Assembly (NCBI GenBank): GCA_947492925.1
Contig: CANLOQ010000002.1
Span: 744,001 to 808,000 of the forward strand
Direction of reading: 5' to 3'
Length of the DNA stretch: 64,000 nucleotides
Origin: an uncultured Sulfitobacter sp.
Lineage (GTDB): Bacteria > Pseudomonadota > Alphaproteobacteria > Rhodobacterales > Rhodobacteraceae
Below the pieces are notes generated by a model. It worked only from the letters and a program-made list of their open reading frames with translations. It did not search any database and was not told where the DNA came from. Positions 25,887 through 34,935 of the stretch are shown here, one piece after another. The position numbers were made by a program, and so were the translations under genes. Within the stretch, counting starts at the first letter, position 1. Every line of letters starts with the position of its first letter.

Positions 25887-27284
25887 ATCCTTCAGCGGGG
25901 CTGTCAGCAGGGCGTTGTCGTTTTGCAAAAGCCCGGTGCCGCGTGCCGACACGATAGCGGCCCAGCCCGCGATCAGGTTGGCCGCAACCGCCGCAGCGAT
26001 GATCCCGGCGAAGCCCATTGTCAGCGCGCCCAGCCATGCCAGTGGCAGATAGAGCGCGAAGATGCGTCCGAGGCTGAGGCTCATGGACCAGACGGCCTTG
26101 TCCCGTGCGTTCATGGCGGCGTTTGCGGTGACCACCAGACCGTACCCAAACAGGGACAGGCCCACAAAGCGCAGATAGTTGGCGGCAAAGGCGGCGTCTT
26201 CGTCTCCTGAGGCGAAGAGGCCCGCGAGCGGTTCGGCAAAGATGCCCAGTACAAGAGCCACGGCGGCACCGTAGAGCACGCAGAACCAGAATGCCTTGGC
26301 TGTGGCTTCGCGCGCACGGTCGGTTTTTTCAGCGCCCCAGTTCTGGCCGATCACCGGGCCAATGCCCGAGGACAGGGCCAGAAGCGGCACCAGCGCCATT
26401 GATTGCACCCGTGTGGCCGCGCCAAAGCCTGCGACGGCGGCTTCGCCCACGGTGGCAACGGCGGCGGTGACAAGCGCCATGCCCGCCGGGTTGATCGCGT
26501 TTGAGAAGGCTGCCGGCAGGCCGACGTGCAGAATGCGCCGGGTGGAGGCGAGGACACCGTCAAAGAGACCACCACACCAGCCCAGCAGTCCGCGCCGCCA
26601 CGCGATGTAAAGCGCCAGCGCCACGGCCAGAATGCGGCCCACCAGCGTGGCGACGGCGGCCCCGGTCATCCCCAGTTCGGGCATGCCCCACATGCCAAAG
26701 ATCAGCAACGGATCAAGTGCCACGTTGATCACGGCGGCCAGCACCATGATCCACGCTGACGTCAGGCTGTCGCCGTGGGCGCGGAAGACCGCGTTGGTGA
26801 TCATCATCACCACCAGAAACGGAAAGCTGAGGGACCAGAAGGGCATATAGGCTGCGATGTTGTTCGACACGCCGTCACCCGCCCCAAGGGCGCGGAACAA
26901 CAGCGGATAGACGAGCCAGACCAACAGCGCCACTGTCACCGACAGCACAAGCCCCAGCCCGATGGCGTGCAGACCCAAACGGCGCGTGGCTTCGGCGTCA
27001 TCGCCCGCGCCGACGCCTTGACTGAGTGCGGCATTGGCCCCGGCGCTGAGGCCGATGGACAGGGACGTGATGGCGGAGGTGACCGGATATATGAACCCGA
27101 CGGCGGCCAGTTCAGCGCCGCCAAGCTGGCCCAGAAAGAAGGCATCGGCCAGCCCGACGCTGAGAACGGCGAAGATGCCAAAGCTCATCGGGGCGGACAT
27201 TGCCGCCAGCGCGCGCCAGACCGGTCCTTGGGTGAGATCCCGCTTGTTGTCCTGAGCGGCATCGTCTTGTGATTGATCGGGCAA
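25869..27284 (-). CDS. MATE family efflux transporter
   Basis: A 471-residue protein with 12 predicted transmembrane helices in two homologous halves, typical of MatE (FGIFAVLSVGLADAFFLGQLG near the start; GAATRVQSMALVPLLALSSGIGPVIGQNWGA in the second half). MATE pumps export cationic or amphipathic compounds using Na+ or H+. The TTG start at 27284 has AAAGGA 7 nt upstream. No regulator is adjacent. It is divergent from the DUF3422 gene. Confidence 0.92.
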   Translation of the reverse strand: MPDQSQDDAAQDNKRDLTQGPVWRALAAMSAPMSFGIFAVLSVGLADAFFLGQLGGAELAAVGFIYPVTSAITSLSIGLSAGANAALSQGVGAGDDAEATRRLGLHAIGLGLVLSVTVALLVWLVYPLLFRALGAGDGVSNNIAAYMPFWSLSFPFLVVMMITNAVFRAHGDSLTSAWIMVLAAVINVALDPLLIFGMWGMPELGMTGAAVATLVGRILAVALALYIAWRRGLLGWCGGLFDGVLASTRRILHVGLPAAFSNAINPAGMALVTAAVATVGEAAVAGFGAATRVQSMALVPLLALSSGIGPVIGQNWGAEKTDRAREATAKAFWFCVLYGAAVALVLGIFAEPLAGLFASGDEDAAFAANYLRFVGLSLFGYGLVVTANAAMNARDKAVWSMSLSLGRIFALYLPLAWLGALTMGFAGIIAAAVAANLIAGWAAIVSARGTGLLQNDNALLTAPLKDLPGKP

Positions 27285-27476
27285 GGGGATGTCCTTTGGT
27301 CGCCGGGGTAATGGCGGGTAGATAGGGCCGCATGCGCCTGCGGCCAGTGCGGTGCCGGGGCGGTATACAGATGTACACGTCCAACATCCTGAAAAATATA
27401 TCTTTTATCTGTTCAATTCAGATTTTGCGCCTATGTTGAGCAGGAAGAGAAAGAGAAAGAGCAGCGGACGCGATCT

Positions 27477-28760
27477 ATGGCCCCGATCAAAGACTATCCC
27501 CAGCGCTATGCCCTGACCGGTGAGCTGCACGCGCGGCCTTTTCCGGCGCTTGAGGCGCCGTCCACGGCGGTGTTTCTGGCCATCAAACAGCCCGAGGATG
27601 CGGCAAGCCGTGACAAGCGGGAGGATCTGGCGCATCTGATTGCACTGCTGGATCACTACGGGGCACCCAAGCCTGATCCCAATGCCACGCATTACTACGG
27701 GCAGATGGGCAAATACTGGCTGAAGTGGGAGCAGCACACCGAACTGGTGACTTATACGGTTTTCCGTGATGCCTTGAGCGACAAGGCCTTTGATCCGGCG
27801 GAATTCGATGTTTTTCCTGACTACTGGCTGGATGACGCGCCGGGCGGGCGGATCACGTCCGCGCTGTTGCGGCTGATGCCCAAGCCCGAAAGCGTGCCCG
27901 AGATCACCGCCAGACTGGGCGACTGGTTTGTGCCCGAAAGCCTTGCGGTGGCATCGGTACTGGACGGGGCGGCGGTGGTGGCATCGGATTTCCGCATCGA
28001 TTCCGCTGGGCATCTGCGCATTGCGATTTTCAAGGACGACAAGACGGGCGCGCGCCGCGCCGGGCGGATTGTGCAGCGCCTGTGTGAAATCGAGACGTAT
28101 AAATCCGCGTCGATGCTGGGCTTTTCGATGGTGCGCTGGTTGTCGCCGCAGTTGAACGAGCTGGATACAAAGCTGACCGATCTGATGGCACAGATGCGTG
28201 GATCAACCGGTGTGGCCGAGGATACGCTGCACGCGCTGCTGGACATTTCGGTGGAGCTGGAGACGCTGGCGGTCAAGACGGCGTTTCGCTTTGGTGCGAC
28301 GGGGGCCTATCAGGCCATCGTCAACCAGCGGATCGAGGCGTTGCGCGAAGAGCGTTTCATGAGCCGTCAGGGCTTTGCCGAATTTATGATGCGCCGCTAC
28401 GAGCCTGCGATGCGCACGGTGCAGTCAAGCGAGAACCGGCTCAAGACCATGTCGGCCCGGGCGATCCGCGCCTCTGAGCTGTTGCGCACGCGGGTGGATG
28501 TGGAGCGGTCAGCGCAGAATCAGGAAATACTGGCCAGCATGGACAAACGCGCCGATCTGCAATTGCGGTTGCAGCGCACGGTTGAGGGGCTGTCGGTGGT
28601 TGCGATCAGCTACTACGCGGTGTCGCTGGCGGGTTATCTGCTGTATCCGGCGGCCGAAGCACTGGATGTGAGCAAGGGTGTTCTGACGGCGGCGATAACC
28701 CTGCCGGTGGTCGGCGCGGTGTGGTGGATGGTGCGGCGGCTGCGCAAGCATCTGGATTAG
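27477..28760 (+). CDS. DUF3422 family protein
   Basis: A 427-residue protein of the DUF3422 family (function unknown), recognised by RYALTGELHARPFPALEAP at the N-terminus and HYYGQMGKYWLKWEQHTEL. The middle is helical with a probable coiled coil (about 280-360), and two hydrophobic segments near the C-terminus (about 375-395 and 402-420) anchor it in the membrane. The leader is a purine tract (GAAGAGAAAGAGAAAGAG, 27441-27458) about 20 nt before the ATG. An ATCTG-N7-CAGAT inverted repeat at 27407-27423 is a possible regulatory site. Confidence 0.82.
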   Translation: MAPIKDYPQRYALTGELHARPFPALEAPSTAVFLAIKQPEDAASRDKREDLAHLIALLDHYGAPKPDPNATHYYGQMGKYWLKWEQHTELVTYTVFRDALSDKAFDPAEFDVFPDYWLDDAPGGRITSALLRLMPKPESVPEITARLGDWFVPESLAVASVLDGAAVVASDFRIDSAGHLRIAIFKDDKTGARRAGRIVQRLCEIETYKSASMLGFSMVRWLSPQLNELDTKLTDLMAQMRGSTGVAEDTLHALLDISVELETLAVKTAFRFGATGAYQAIVNQRIEALREERFMSRQGFAEFMMRRYEPAMRTVQSSENRLKTMSARAIRASELLRTRVDVERSAQNQEILASMDKRADLQLRLQRTVEGLSVVAISYYAVSLAGYLLYPAAEALDVSKGVLTAAITLPVVGAVWWMVRRLRKHLD

Positions 28761-28866
28761 GATATGCCCCGTTTGGCGGTGGGAACAGCGTTCGTCAGGC
28801 CGGGGTTGGCCCTTGGCGGGCGGGGGCCGGCCTGGAGGTTGGACCGCGCCGGTTTAAGGATGATCC

Positions 28867-30048
28867 ATGTCGCTGATCTATGACCTTGAAAACATAGAAA
28901 GAACGGTCCTGCCGACCGATCCCAGTTTCCGGGCCGTCGACGCTGACGCACTGGAACGGCGTATCAGCGACGCGCGGCAGGCGGCACGGGCGGGCACGAA
29001 GGACGCGTTTCTTTTGGCGCTGATGCGGCTTCTGGCGCTGCCGGGGAACGGGCATACACGCCTGATCCCGAATGGCGCCATTTCGGTTCTGCCTCTCCGG
29101 TTTGTCAGCATCGGTTCCGTTGTCAGGTTGCTGGGTGCGCCGTCCGGGGGTGCCGGGTCAGTTGGCGGGGTACTGGACGCAGTCAATGGTGTGCAGGTGG
29201 ACGAGATTGAAGCTGCCGCAGCGACCTTTCTGGCCGGGACAGAGCAGCGGAAACGTGTGATCGGACCGCTGCTTTTTGCCTGGCCGGAGGCGCTGGTCCG
29301 GCTGGGGGTAGGGTCCGGCAGCGGTGCCGTTACATACCGGATACGCGATCAGACGGGGCAGATCAGTTCACTTGTCCTGGAGGGGGACGACAGGGTTCCC
29401 GGATCAGCGCTGTATCCGCGCAACGAACATGGAAAGACGGACGCGCTGTGGACGCCCGAGAGGTTCTTGTCGGTCAGGGATTTTGGTGAGCGCGGCATGC
29501 TTTTGGTGCTGCCAAGCTTTTTTGACGCCGGTAAAGCAGACTTGTCGCAGGCGATTTCCGAAGCGGCAGAGCGCGTAAGTGCGCGCCCTGAAGCGCCGCT
29601 TTTGATTGATGTGCGCGGCAACACGGGCGGCGACTTTCTGCGGACCATGCCATTGATCGACGCCATTTCAGCGGGTGGAACAGACCGCTTTACATGCGTT
29701 TTTGTCGATAATTTCACCTTTTCCGCCGCGATTGTCTTTGTCGCCATCCTGAAGCACCGCCTGGGATCGCGGTGCAGGCTGATCGGGGAAGAGATGGGGG
29801 ATGGGCTGACGTTCTATGCGGAAGGGGGGACGCAGGACCTGACGACCTGTGGGACGGTTGTGCGCTATTCGACCGCCTTTCATGATTGGGCGGAACGCCG
29901 GATTGACGCGACCACACCGCGCGTGATTGCACAAAAGATTGTTCCGGCTGGAACGCTTAAGTTGGACCGCCGCTGGGTCGCGGTTTCCGATGGGATCGGG
30001 CCGCCGGATAAGGTTTGTGAGGCGGTTCTTGACAGATTGAGAGTATAG
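28867..30048 (+). CDS. S41-peptidase-like protein, no signal peptide
   Basis: A 393-residue protein. The C-terminal half resembles the S41 (tail-specific protease) core: LLIDVRGNTGGD (about 243-254), then DNFTFSAAIVFVA, where the Ser in TFSAA aligns with the S41 nucleophile, and GSRCRLIGEEMGDG. The N-terminal half has the GNGHTRL motif of tricorn/S41 hydrolases. There is no signal peptide and no clear PDZ domain, so it is either cytosolic or a non-classical member. AAGGA is 7 nt before the ATG. Confidence 0.65.
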   Translation: MSLIYDLENIERTVLPTDPSFRAVDADALERRISDARQAARAGTKDAFLLALMRLLALPGNGHTRLIPNGAISVLPLRFVSIGSVVRLLGAPSGGAGSVGGVLDAVNGVQVDEIEAAAATFLAGTEQRKRVIGPLLFAWPEALVRLGVGSGSGAVTYRIRDQTGQISSLVLEGDDRVPGSALYPRNEHGKTDALWTPERFLSVRDFGERGMLLVLPSFFDAGKADLSQAISEAAERVSARPEAPLLIDVRGNTGGDFLRTMPLIDAISAGGTDRFTCVFVDNFTFSAAIVFVAILKHRLGSRCRLIGEEMGDGLTFYAEGGTQDLTTCGTVVRYSTAFHDWAERRIDATTPRVIAQKIVPAGTLKLDRRWVAVSDGIGPPDKVCEAVLDRLRV

Positions 30049-30166
30049 AAGGGCACCCGTCCGGGCGTGTTGCAGGTGGATGGGGGCTGCGCTGTAACGC
30101 CAGACCTGCACGCTTGCAGGGCAACGGACCGGCTGTAGGGGTATTGCACCGGGGGAGGGGGCACCG

Positions 30167-30604
30167 ATGAAGCTTGCTCATATCAGCATCACCGCGCGCA
30201 GTGCGGACAGTCTGGCAGCGTTTTACATCAGCGCCTTTGATTGTCAGGAAATGCGGCCGCCGCGCAGGTTGTCGGGTGAGGTGGTATCGCGCGGGAACGG
30301 ATTGCCAGACAGTGTGATTTATTCAATCTGGTTACGGTTCCCTGAACAGGACATGCCGTTCCTTGAATTGCTTGAGTATGACACCAGCGCCGATCGCGTG
30401 GCACCGAGGGTTGATGAGATTGGTTTGGGGCATCTCGCTTTCGGGGTGACGGATATTGCATCCAGCATGGACCGTGTTTTGACGGCAGGGGGGACAGCGC
30501 TTGGTCAGGTCACGAATTTCGGGACGGAGGATGCGCCGTTGCTGATCGTCTACATGAGGGATTGTGAAGGCAATATTCTGGAGCTGGAGCAATCTGCGAA
30601 TTAG
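30167..30604 (+). CDS. VOC (glyoxalase/dioxygenase) superfamily protein
   Basis: A 145-residue vicinal-oxygen-chelate protein with two beta-alpha-beta-beta-beta modules: KLAHISITARSADSLAAFYISAF at the start, GLGHLAFGVTDIASSMDRV in the middle and MRDCEGNILELEQ at the end. Likely metal ligands are His4, His about 86 and Glu about 139. The function could be a lyase, isomerase or binding protein. GGGGGAGGGGG precedes the ATG. Confidence 0.8.
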   Translation: MKLAHISITARSADSLAAFYISAFDCQEMRPPRRLSGEVVSRGNGLPDSVIYSIWLRFPEQDMPFLELLEYDTSADRVAPRVDEIGLGHLAFGVTDIASSMDRVLTAGGTALGQVTNFGTEDAPLLIVYMRDCEGNILELEQSAN

Positions 30605-30682
30605 CGGCGTTTTGAAGATGGCGTGAGTGACGCGCAGCGATTCTTGCGCAAAGGAACACCGGGTTCATCTGTTGCGGCGGTG

Positions 30683-30733
30683 GGCGGGCAGGATGCCCAC
30701 CTTACGTAAGGTGCAGGTCTCCTGCACCCTACG
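30683..30733. repeat. REP-like doublet
   Basis: Two palindromes meet head to head at TTACGTAAG: GGCGGGC-AGGAT-GCCCACC (30684-30702) and GGTGCAGG-TCT-CCTGCACC (30710-30728). The pair sits between the convergent VOC and permease genes and could act as a bidirectional terminator. Confidence 0.8.
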
Positions 30734-30740
30734 TCACAGG

Positions 30741-31739
30741 TCAGCGTCCGCGAATGCGCGGATCGAGCGCGTCGCGCAAACCGTCACCGAGGTAGTTCAC
30801 GCTGAGCACGGTAAGCGAGATGGCGATGCCGGGCAGCAGCACGCGTTCGGGGAAGTCCTGCATGCGTTGCACGGCATCCGCCAGCAGCTTGCCCCACGTG
30901 GGATAGTCCGACGGGAAGCCGACGCCGAGGAAGCTGAGTGCGCTTTCGGTGATGATTGCCGTGGCAAGGCCGAGGGTGGCAGAGACCATGATGGGCGAGA
31001 TCACATTGGGCAGCAGGTGGCGGCGGATGATCTTGCCCGACGTGGTGCCGATGGAGCGGGCGGCGAGGATGAATTCACGTTCCTTGAGCGCGAGGATATC
31101 GCCGCGCACGATCCGGGCGGTCTGCATCCACGAAGTCAGGCCAATGATGCCGACAATCAGGATGAACATGCCAGCCTCAGGTCCGAAGCGGGAATTCAGC
31201 GGCTGGCGGAACAGGGTCACGGCCAGCAAGGTCAGGGGCAGGATCGGCAGCGACAACACCAGATCCGTAAAGCGCATCAGCAGAAAATCGAGGCGCTTGA
31301 AGTAACCTGAGAGCACCCCGATGGCGGTGCCGATCAGCAGTGCCAGCGCCATAGCGAGCCAGCCCACAGCCATCGAGACACGGCCCCCTGCGATCATCTG
31401 CGCGAGAATGTCGCGGCCCAGCTGGTCGGTGCCGAAGGGATGTGCCCAGCCGGCCTTGGCGTCACTTTCCCACAACAGGGTATAGATCGGACGCCAGTTC
31501 TTGTTGCGGATATCCAGTGTCTTGGGGTCCACGTCCCACAGCCACGGTCCAAAGACCACACCCAGTGTGATGAACAGCAGAAAACCACCACCAAACACAG
31601 CGCCTTTGTGTTTGCGGAACTGGTCCCACACGTCCTTCCACTGGCTGCGCGGGGGCTTTTGTGGCTCTTTGTCGACCAGCGCGCCAAATGTTTCGATGTC
31701 GGCTTCGACGGGGCTGGCTGGAATGGCTTGCTCAGTCAT
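30741..31739 (-). CDS. Peptide/nickel-type ABC transporter permease, DppC/OppC-like
   Basis: A 332-residue inner-membrane permease with an N-terminal cytosolic segment of about 45 residues, an OppC_N segment, a first helix at about 46-68 and five more after residue 130. The EAA-loop motif reads about 225-245 (ARSIGTTSGKIIRRHLLPNV, read as AxSxGTTSGKII). It pairs with the DppB-like protein; its ATG overlaps that gene's stop by 8 nt. Substrate class: di/oligopeptides or similar; not resolved. Confidence 0.93.
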   Translation of the reverse strand: MTEQAIPASPVEADIETFGALVDKEPQKPPRSQWKDVWDQFRKHKGAVFGGGFLLFITLGVVFGPWLWDVDPKTLDIRNKNWRPIYTLLWESDAKAGWAHPFGTDQLGRDILAQMIAGGRVSMAVGWLAMALALLIGTAIGVLSGYFKRLDFLLMRFTDLVLSLPILPLTLLAVTLFRQPLNSRFGPEAGMFILIVGIIGLTSWMQTARIVRGDILALKEREFILAARSIGTTSGKIIRRHLLPNVISPIMVSATLGLATAIITESALSFLGVGFPSDYPTWGKLLADAVQRMQDFPERVLLPGIAISLTVLSVNYLGDGLRDALDPRIRGR

Positions 31740-32769
31740 AGCGGATCCTCGGGTCAAGCAGTCCGTAGAGGACATCGGCAATCAGGTTAAACAGCACGAT
31801 TAGGATGGCGAAGATGAACGTGAGGGTCATCACCATCGGCAGGTCATTGGCGAAAAGGGCGGTCAGCAGCAGCTGGCCGATGCCGTTCACCTTAAAGACG
31901 TTTTCGGTGATGATCGCCCCGCCGAAGATCGCGGGCATGCCAAGGGCAATCACCGTGACCACCGGGATCATGGAGTTACGCAGCACATGCACCATCACGA
32001 CGACGCCTTCGCGCAGGCCCTTGGCGCGGGCGGTGCGGACGTAGTCCTGATTGAGGTTGTCGAGCATCGCGCCGCGCATGTAGCGGCTGATCTGTGCGGT
32101 GGTTTGCAGGGCCAGCACCATGACGGGCATGATCATCTGGTAGAACTGGACTTTGAAGCTTTCCCAGTCGTTGACCACATGGGTGGTGTCATAAATCGAG
32201 GGCAGCCAGCCCAGATAGACGGAGAAGATCACGATCAGCAGGGGGCCTGTGAAGAACGGCGGGATCGAAAAGCCGATCATCGTGACAAAGGTACCGGCCT
32301 GATCAAAAATCGAATAGTGGCGGTAGGCGGAATAGATGCCGATGGGAATCGCGATGACGATGCCCACGATATAGCTGAGCCCGACGACCCAGAGCGTTTG
32401 CGGCATGCGCTGCACCACGATGTCCATCACCGGGCTGCGGGTCTGCCATGAGATTACGCGCAGTTCGTCCTGATAAAAGTTCGTGTCGGGCAGCCAGCCC
32501 AGCAAGGCGGAGGTGTTTGTCAGATAGTCGATAAAGACCTTGGGTTCGATCCAGAAGAACTGGATCAGCCATTTGTAGTATTGGACATACCAAGGCGCAC
32601 CAAGGCCAAGCGCCTCGCGCATTTTCTGCTTCACTTCGGGCGGCACAGTCAGCGGCACCTGCGCCATCGGGTCGCCGGGGGCAAGTTGCAGCAGGCCGAA
32701 AATGATCAGGCTGATGAACAAAAGCGTCGGGATCGAGAGGATCAATCGTCTTAGGGTGAAGGTCAGCAT
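31732..32769 (-). CDS. Peptide/nickel-type ABC transporter permease, DppB/OppB-like
   Basis: A 345-residue permease beginning MLTFTLRRLILSIPTLLFIS, the family N-terminus. Six helices are expected; the EAA loop is DYVRTARAKGLREGVVVMVHVL at about 225-245. A long periplasmic loop (residues about 55-115) is typical of the OppB group. It lies between the binding-protein gene and the second permease. A palindromic repeat pair separates it from the binding-protein gene. Confidence 0.93.
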   Translation of the reverse strand: MLTFTLRRLILSIPTLLFISLIIFGLLQLAPGDPMAQVPLTVPPEVKQKMREALGLGAPWYVQYYKWLIQFFWIEPKVFIDYLTNTSALLGWLPDTNFYQDELRVISWQTRSPVMDIVVQRMPQTLWVVGLSYIVGIVIAIPIGIYSAYRHYSIFDQAGTFVTMIGFSIPPFFTGPLLIVIFSVYLGWLPSIYDTTHVVNDWESFKVQFYQMIMPVMVLALQTTAQISRYMRGAMLDNLNQDYVRTARAKGLREGVVVMVHVLRNSMIPVVTVIALGMPAIFGGAIITENVFKVNGIGQLLLTALFANDLPMVMTLTFIFAILIVLFNLIADVLYGLLDPRIRYD

Positions 32770-32815
32770 CGGTGGCCATCGCCTTTGTTCAGAAGTCTGC
32801 GGAGGTAAGGGGGGT

Positions 32816-32882
32816 GTAGGGTGGACCAGAGGCCCACCTTACGGTTTGAGCTTTTGGGGTAAGGTGGGCCAATGGCCCACCC
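32816..32882. repeat. REP-like doublet between permease and binding-protein genes
   Basis: Two palindromes: GGTGG-ACCAGAGG-CCCACC followed by TTACG (32820-32843), and TAAGGTGGGCC-AAT-GGCCCACC (32860-32881). In a leftward operon they lie just after the binding-protein gene. Such hairpins can leave that gene's mRNA more abundant than that of the permeases. Confidence 0.8.
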
Positions 32883-32892
32883 GCCGCATTGC

Positions 32893-34614
32893 TTACTCTT
32901 TGATGCGGTACCAGTCGGCCACATTCCACAGCTCTGAATCCCATGTATTCAGGATCACACCGCCGAGGGTGTTGGACGCCGCGGAGACACGACCACGATC
33001 AACCAGCGGAACGATGGTCATGCTGTCTTTGGTCAGCATGTTGTTCAGCTTTTTCGCGATCTCGCCGCGCTTGTCGAGCTCGCCCGTGCGGGCCAGTTCG
33101 TCGAGCAGCGCGTCGTATTCGGGATCGCAGAAGCGGTTGATGTTCTCACCCTGCCACTGGCTGGATGGCTTTGGCTCATTGCCGCAGCGGTAGGCCGCAA
33201 GGTAGTTCTGCGGGTCTGTGCCGTCGAAGTTGTTGGCATACATTTCAACGTCCGCATAAAACTTCTGGAAGGTGTCAGGCGAACCTGGGTCACCGCCAAA
33301 GAAGACGGAAGCATCGAGGTTGCGCAGTTCGGTTTCAACACCGATCTGGCTCCACCAGTCTTTGATCAGCGCCTGGAAGTCCTGACGCACAGCGTTGGTC
33401 GATGTCTGGTAGAGGATCGACAGTTTCACGCCGTCCTTGTCGCGCACACCGTCGCCATCGCTGTCGGTCCAGCCTGCTTCATCCAGCAGTGCTTTTGCGC
33501 CGTCGATGTCCTGTGTCAGACACTCTGTGTTGTCGGATGCATAAAGCGCGGGCGCCGGCACGAGGTTACAGGTTGGGCGACCGGCCTGACCGTAGCCCAC
33601 TTCGACCAGCAGTTCGCGGTCAATGGCCATTGAGAGCGCGCGGCGCACGTTCTCGTCTGTCAGGAACGGGTGCGGCTCTGCCACGGTCGAGCGTGTCTCG
33701 GCCGGCAGGTCGGGGGAGGGGTTCGTCAGGTTCATTTCCAGACGCTCCACCAGCGTACCGAATGCGGAGATCGGCTTGCCTTTGCCCGCTTCGGCCATTT
33801 TGGCCAGTACGTCGGGGGCCAGCTGCATGTTCCAGGCGTAGTCAAATTCGCCCGTTTCCATTACGGCACGACCGGCTGCAACCGCGTCACCGCCGCCTTT
33901 GAAGGTCAGCGTGGCGAAGGCTGGCTTGCCCTCGTGGCGGAAGTTGTCGTTGGCTTCCATCGTGATCACGTCATTTGGACGGAATTCCACGACCTTGAAA
34001 GGACCGGTGCCGATGGGGTTGAAGTTCTGCTCTGTACACTCGGGCGCCTTGGCACCGAGACAGTCAGCAAACTGTGCGGCCTGAATGATGGGGGACTGGC
34101 CACCCATGAAAGGACCGTATGGGTTTGGCTTTGGCTCGGAGAACGTCACCTTGACGGTGCGCTCGTCCAGCGCTTCGACGTTGGACACGCCGTCAAACTT
34201 GGCACCCTGGGCGCAGCCGCCTTCGGGGTGCATGCAGTACTCAGCCGTGAACACCAGATCGGCAGAGGTCACGGGCGTGCCGTCGGACCATTCCATGCCT
34301 TCGGCAATTTTCCACGTGATCGACGTCAGGTCTTCGGAAACGCCGCCGTTTTCGACCGTGGGGATTTCTTCGGCCAGATAGGCGACCAGCGCGCCTGTCT
34401 CGTCGTAGCGGCCCATCGGCTCAAGCACGAGTGAGGCTGATTCGAGGTCCTTGGTGCCGCCGGACAGATAGGGGTTCAGGATGGAAGGTGCCTGCCAGTA
34501 GATGATCTTGACCTCGCCATCGCGGCCCCGTTCACCTTCGTGGCCATCGGCCATCACCATCGGGGCAAAGGCGGTTGACGCAATTGCACCCATCAAAAGG
34601 GTTCTTAGTTTCAT
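32893..34614 (-). CDS. Peptide-type ABC transporter substrate-binding protein
   Basis: A 573-residue periplasmic protein of the SBP family 5 (DppA/OppA type). The signal peptide is about residues 1-22 (ends FAPMVMA, then DGHEG). The family segment at about 90-120 (ITWKIAEGMEWSDGTPVTSADLVFT) is present, and NFNPIGTGPFKVVEF at about 190-205. It captures peptides or related compounds and delivers them to the two permeases downstream. The gene is divergent from the fused ATPase gene across 321 bp. Confidence 0.94.
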   Translation of the reverse strand: MKLRTLLMGAIASTAFAPMVMADGHEGERGRDGEVKIIYWQAPSILNPYLSGGTKDLESASLVLEPMGRYDETGALVAYLAEEIPTVENGGVSEDLTSITWKIAEGMEWSDGTPVTSADLVFTAEYCMHPEGGCAQGAKFDGVSNVEALDERTVKVTFSEPKPNPYGPFMGGQSPIIQAAQFADCLGAKAPECTEQNFNPIGTGPFKVVEFRPNDVITMEANDNFRHEGKPAFATLTFKGGGDAVAAGRAVMETGEFDYAWNMQLAPDVLAKMAEAGKGKPISAFGTLVERLEMNLTNPSPDLPAETRSTVAEPHPFLTDENVRRALSMAIDRELLVEVGYGQAGRPTCNLVPAPALYASDNTECLTQDIDGAKALLDEAGWTDSDGDGVRDKDGVKLSILYQTSTNAVRQDFQALIKDWWSQIGVETELRNLDASVFFGGDPGSPDTFQKFYADVEMYANNFDGTDPQNYLAAYRCGNEPKPSSQWQGENINRFCDPEYDALLDELARTGELDKRGEIAKKLNNMLTKDSMTIVPLVDRGRVSAASNTLGGVILNTWDSELWNVADWYRIKE

Positions 34615-34935
34615 TCATACTCTCCTTGTTGGGCACGTTAAGCGCGTGCCGTATTTTGGGGCAGAGGGTTCTGCCCGTAACCATCGCCTGAGGAGTGGAT
34701 GAAGAAGCCCCGCTAAGTTGACGTAATGTCACGCGAATTGCGATGGCTGTCGCGACGCACCCCCCGAGCGCATGGCCGTCATACCATCATGTTTCACGAG
34801 AATTGCAAGCCTTGAGATGCCCCGGCCCGTGAATTGTCCAAATTTCCGGCGTGTCCCGTTTGACGTACCGCGCCAATGCCCTTAGCGTCACCGCAATGCG
34901 CTGCAAAAGCCGCCGGGGAAAATCAGGGGATATTC
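34615..34935. promoter_or_regulatory. 321-bp divergent promoter region with leader hairpins
   Basis: The gap serves leftward (binding protein) and rightward (ATPase) transcription. Near the binding-protein start are two stems: GGCACG-N7-CGTGCC (34632-34650) and GGGCAGA-GGGT-TCTGCCC (34659-34676, 7 bp, 4-nt loop). These would lie in the binding-protein leader. No small gene is seen here. CAGGGG lies 7 nt before the ATPase ATG. Confidence 0.5.
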
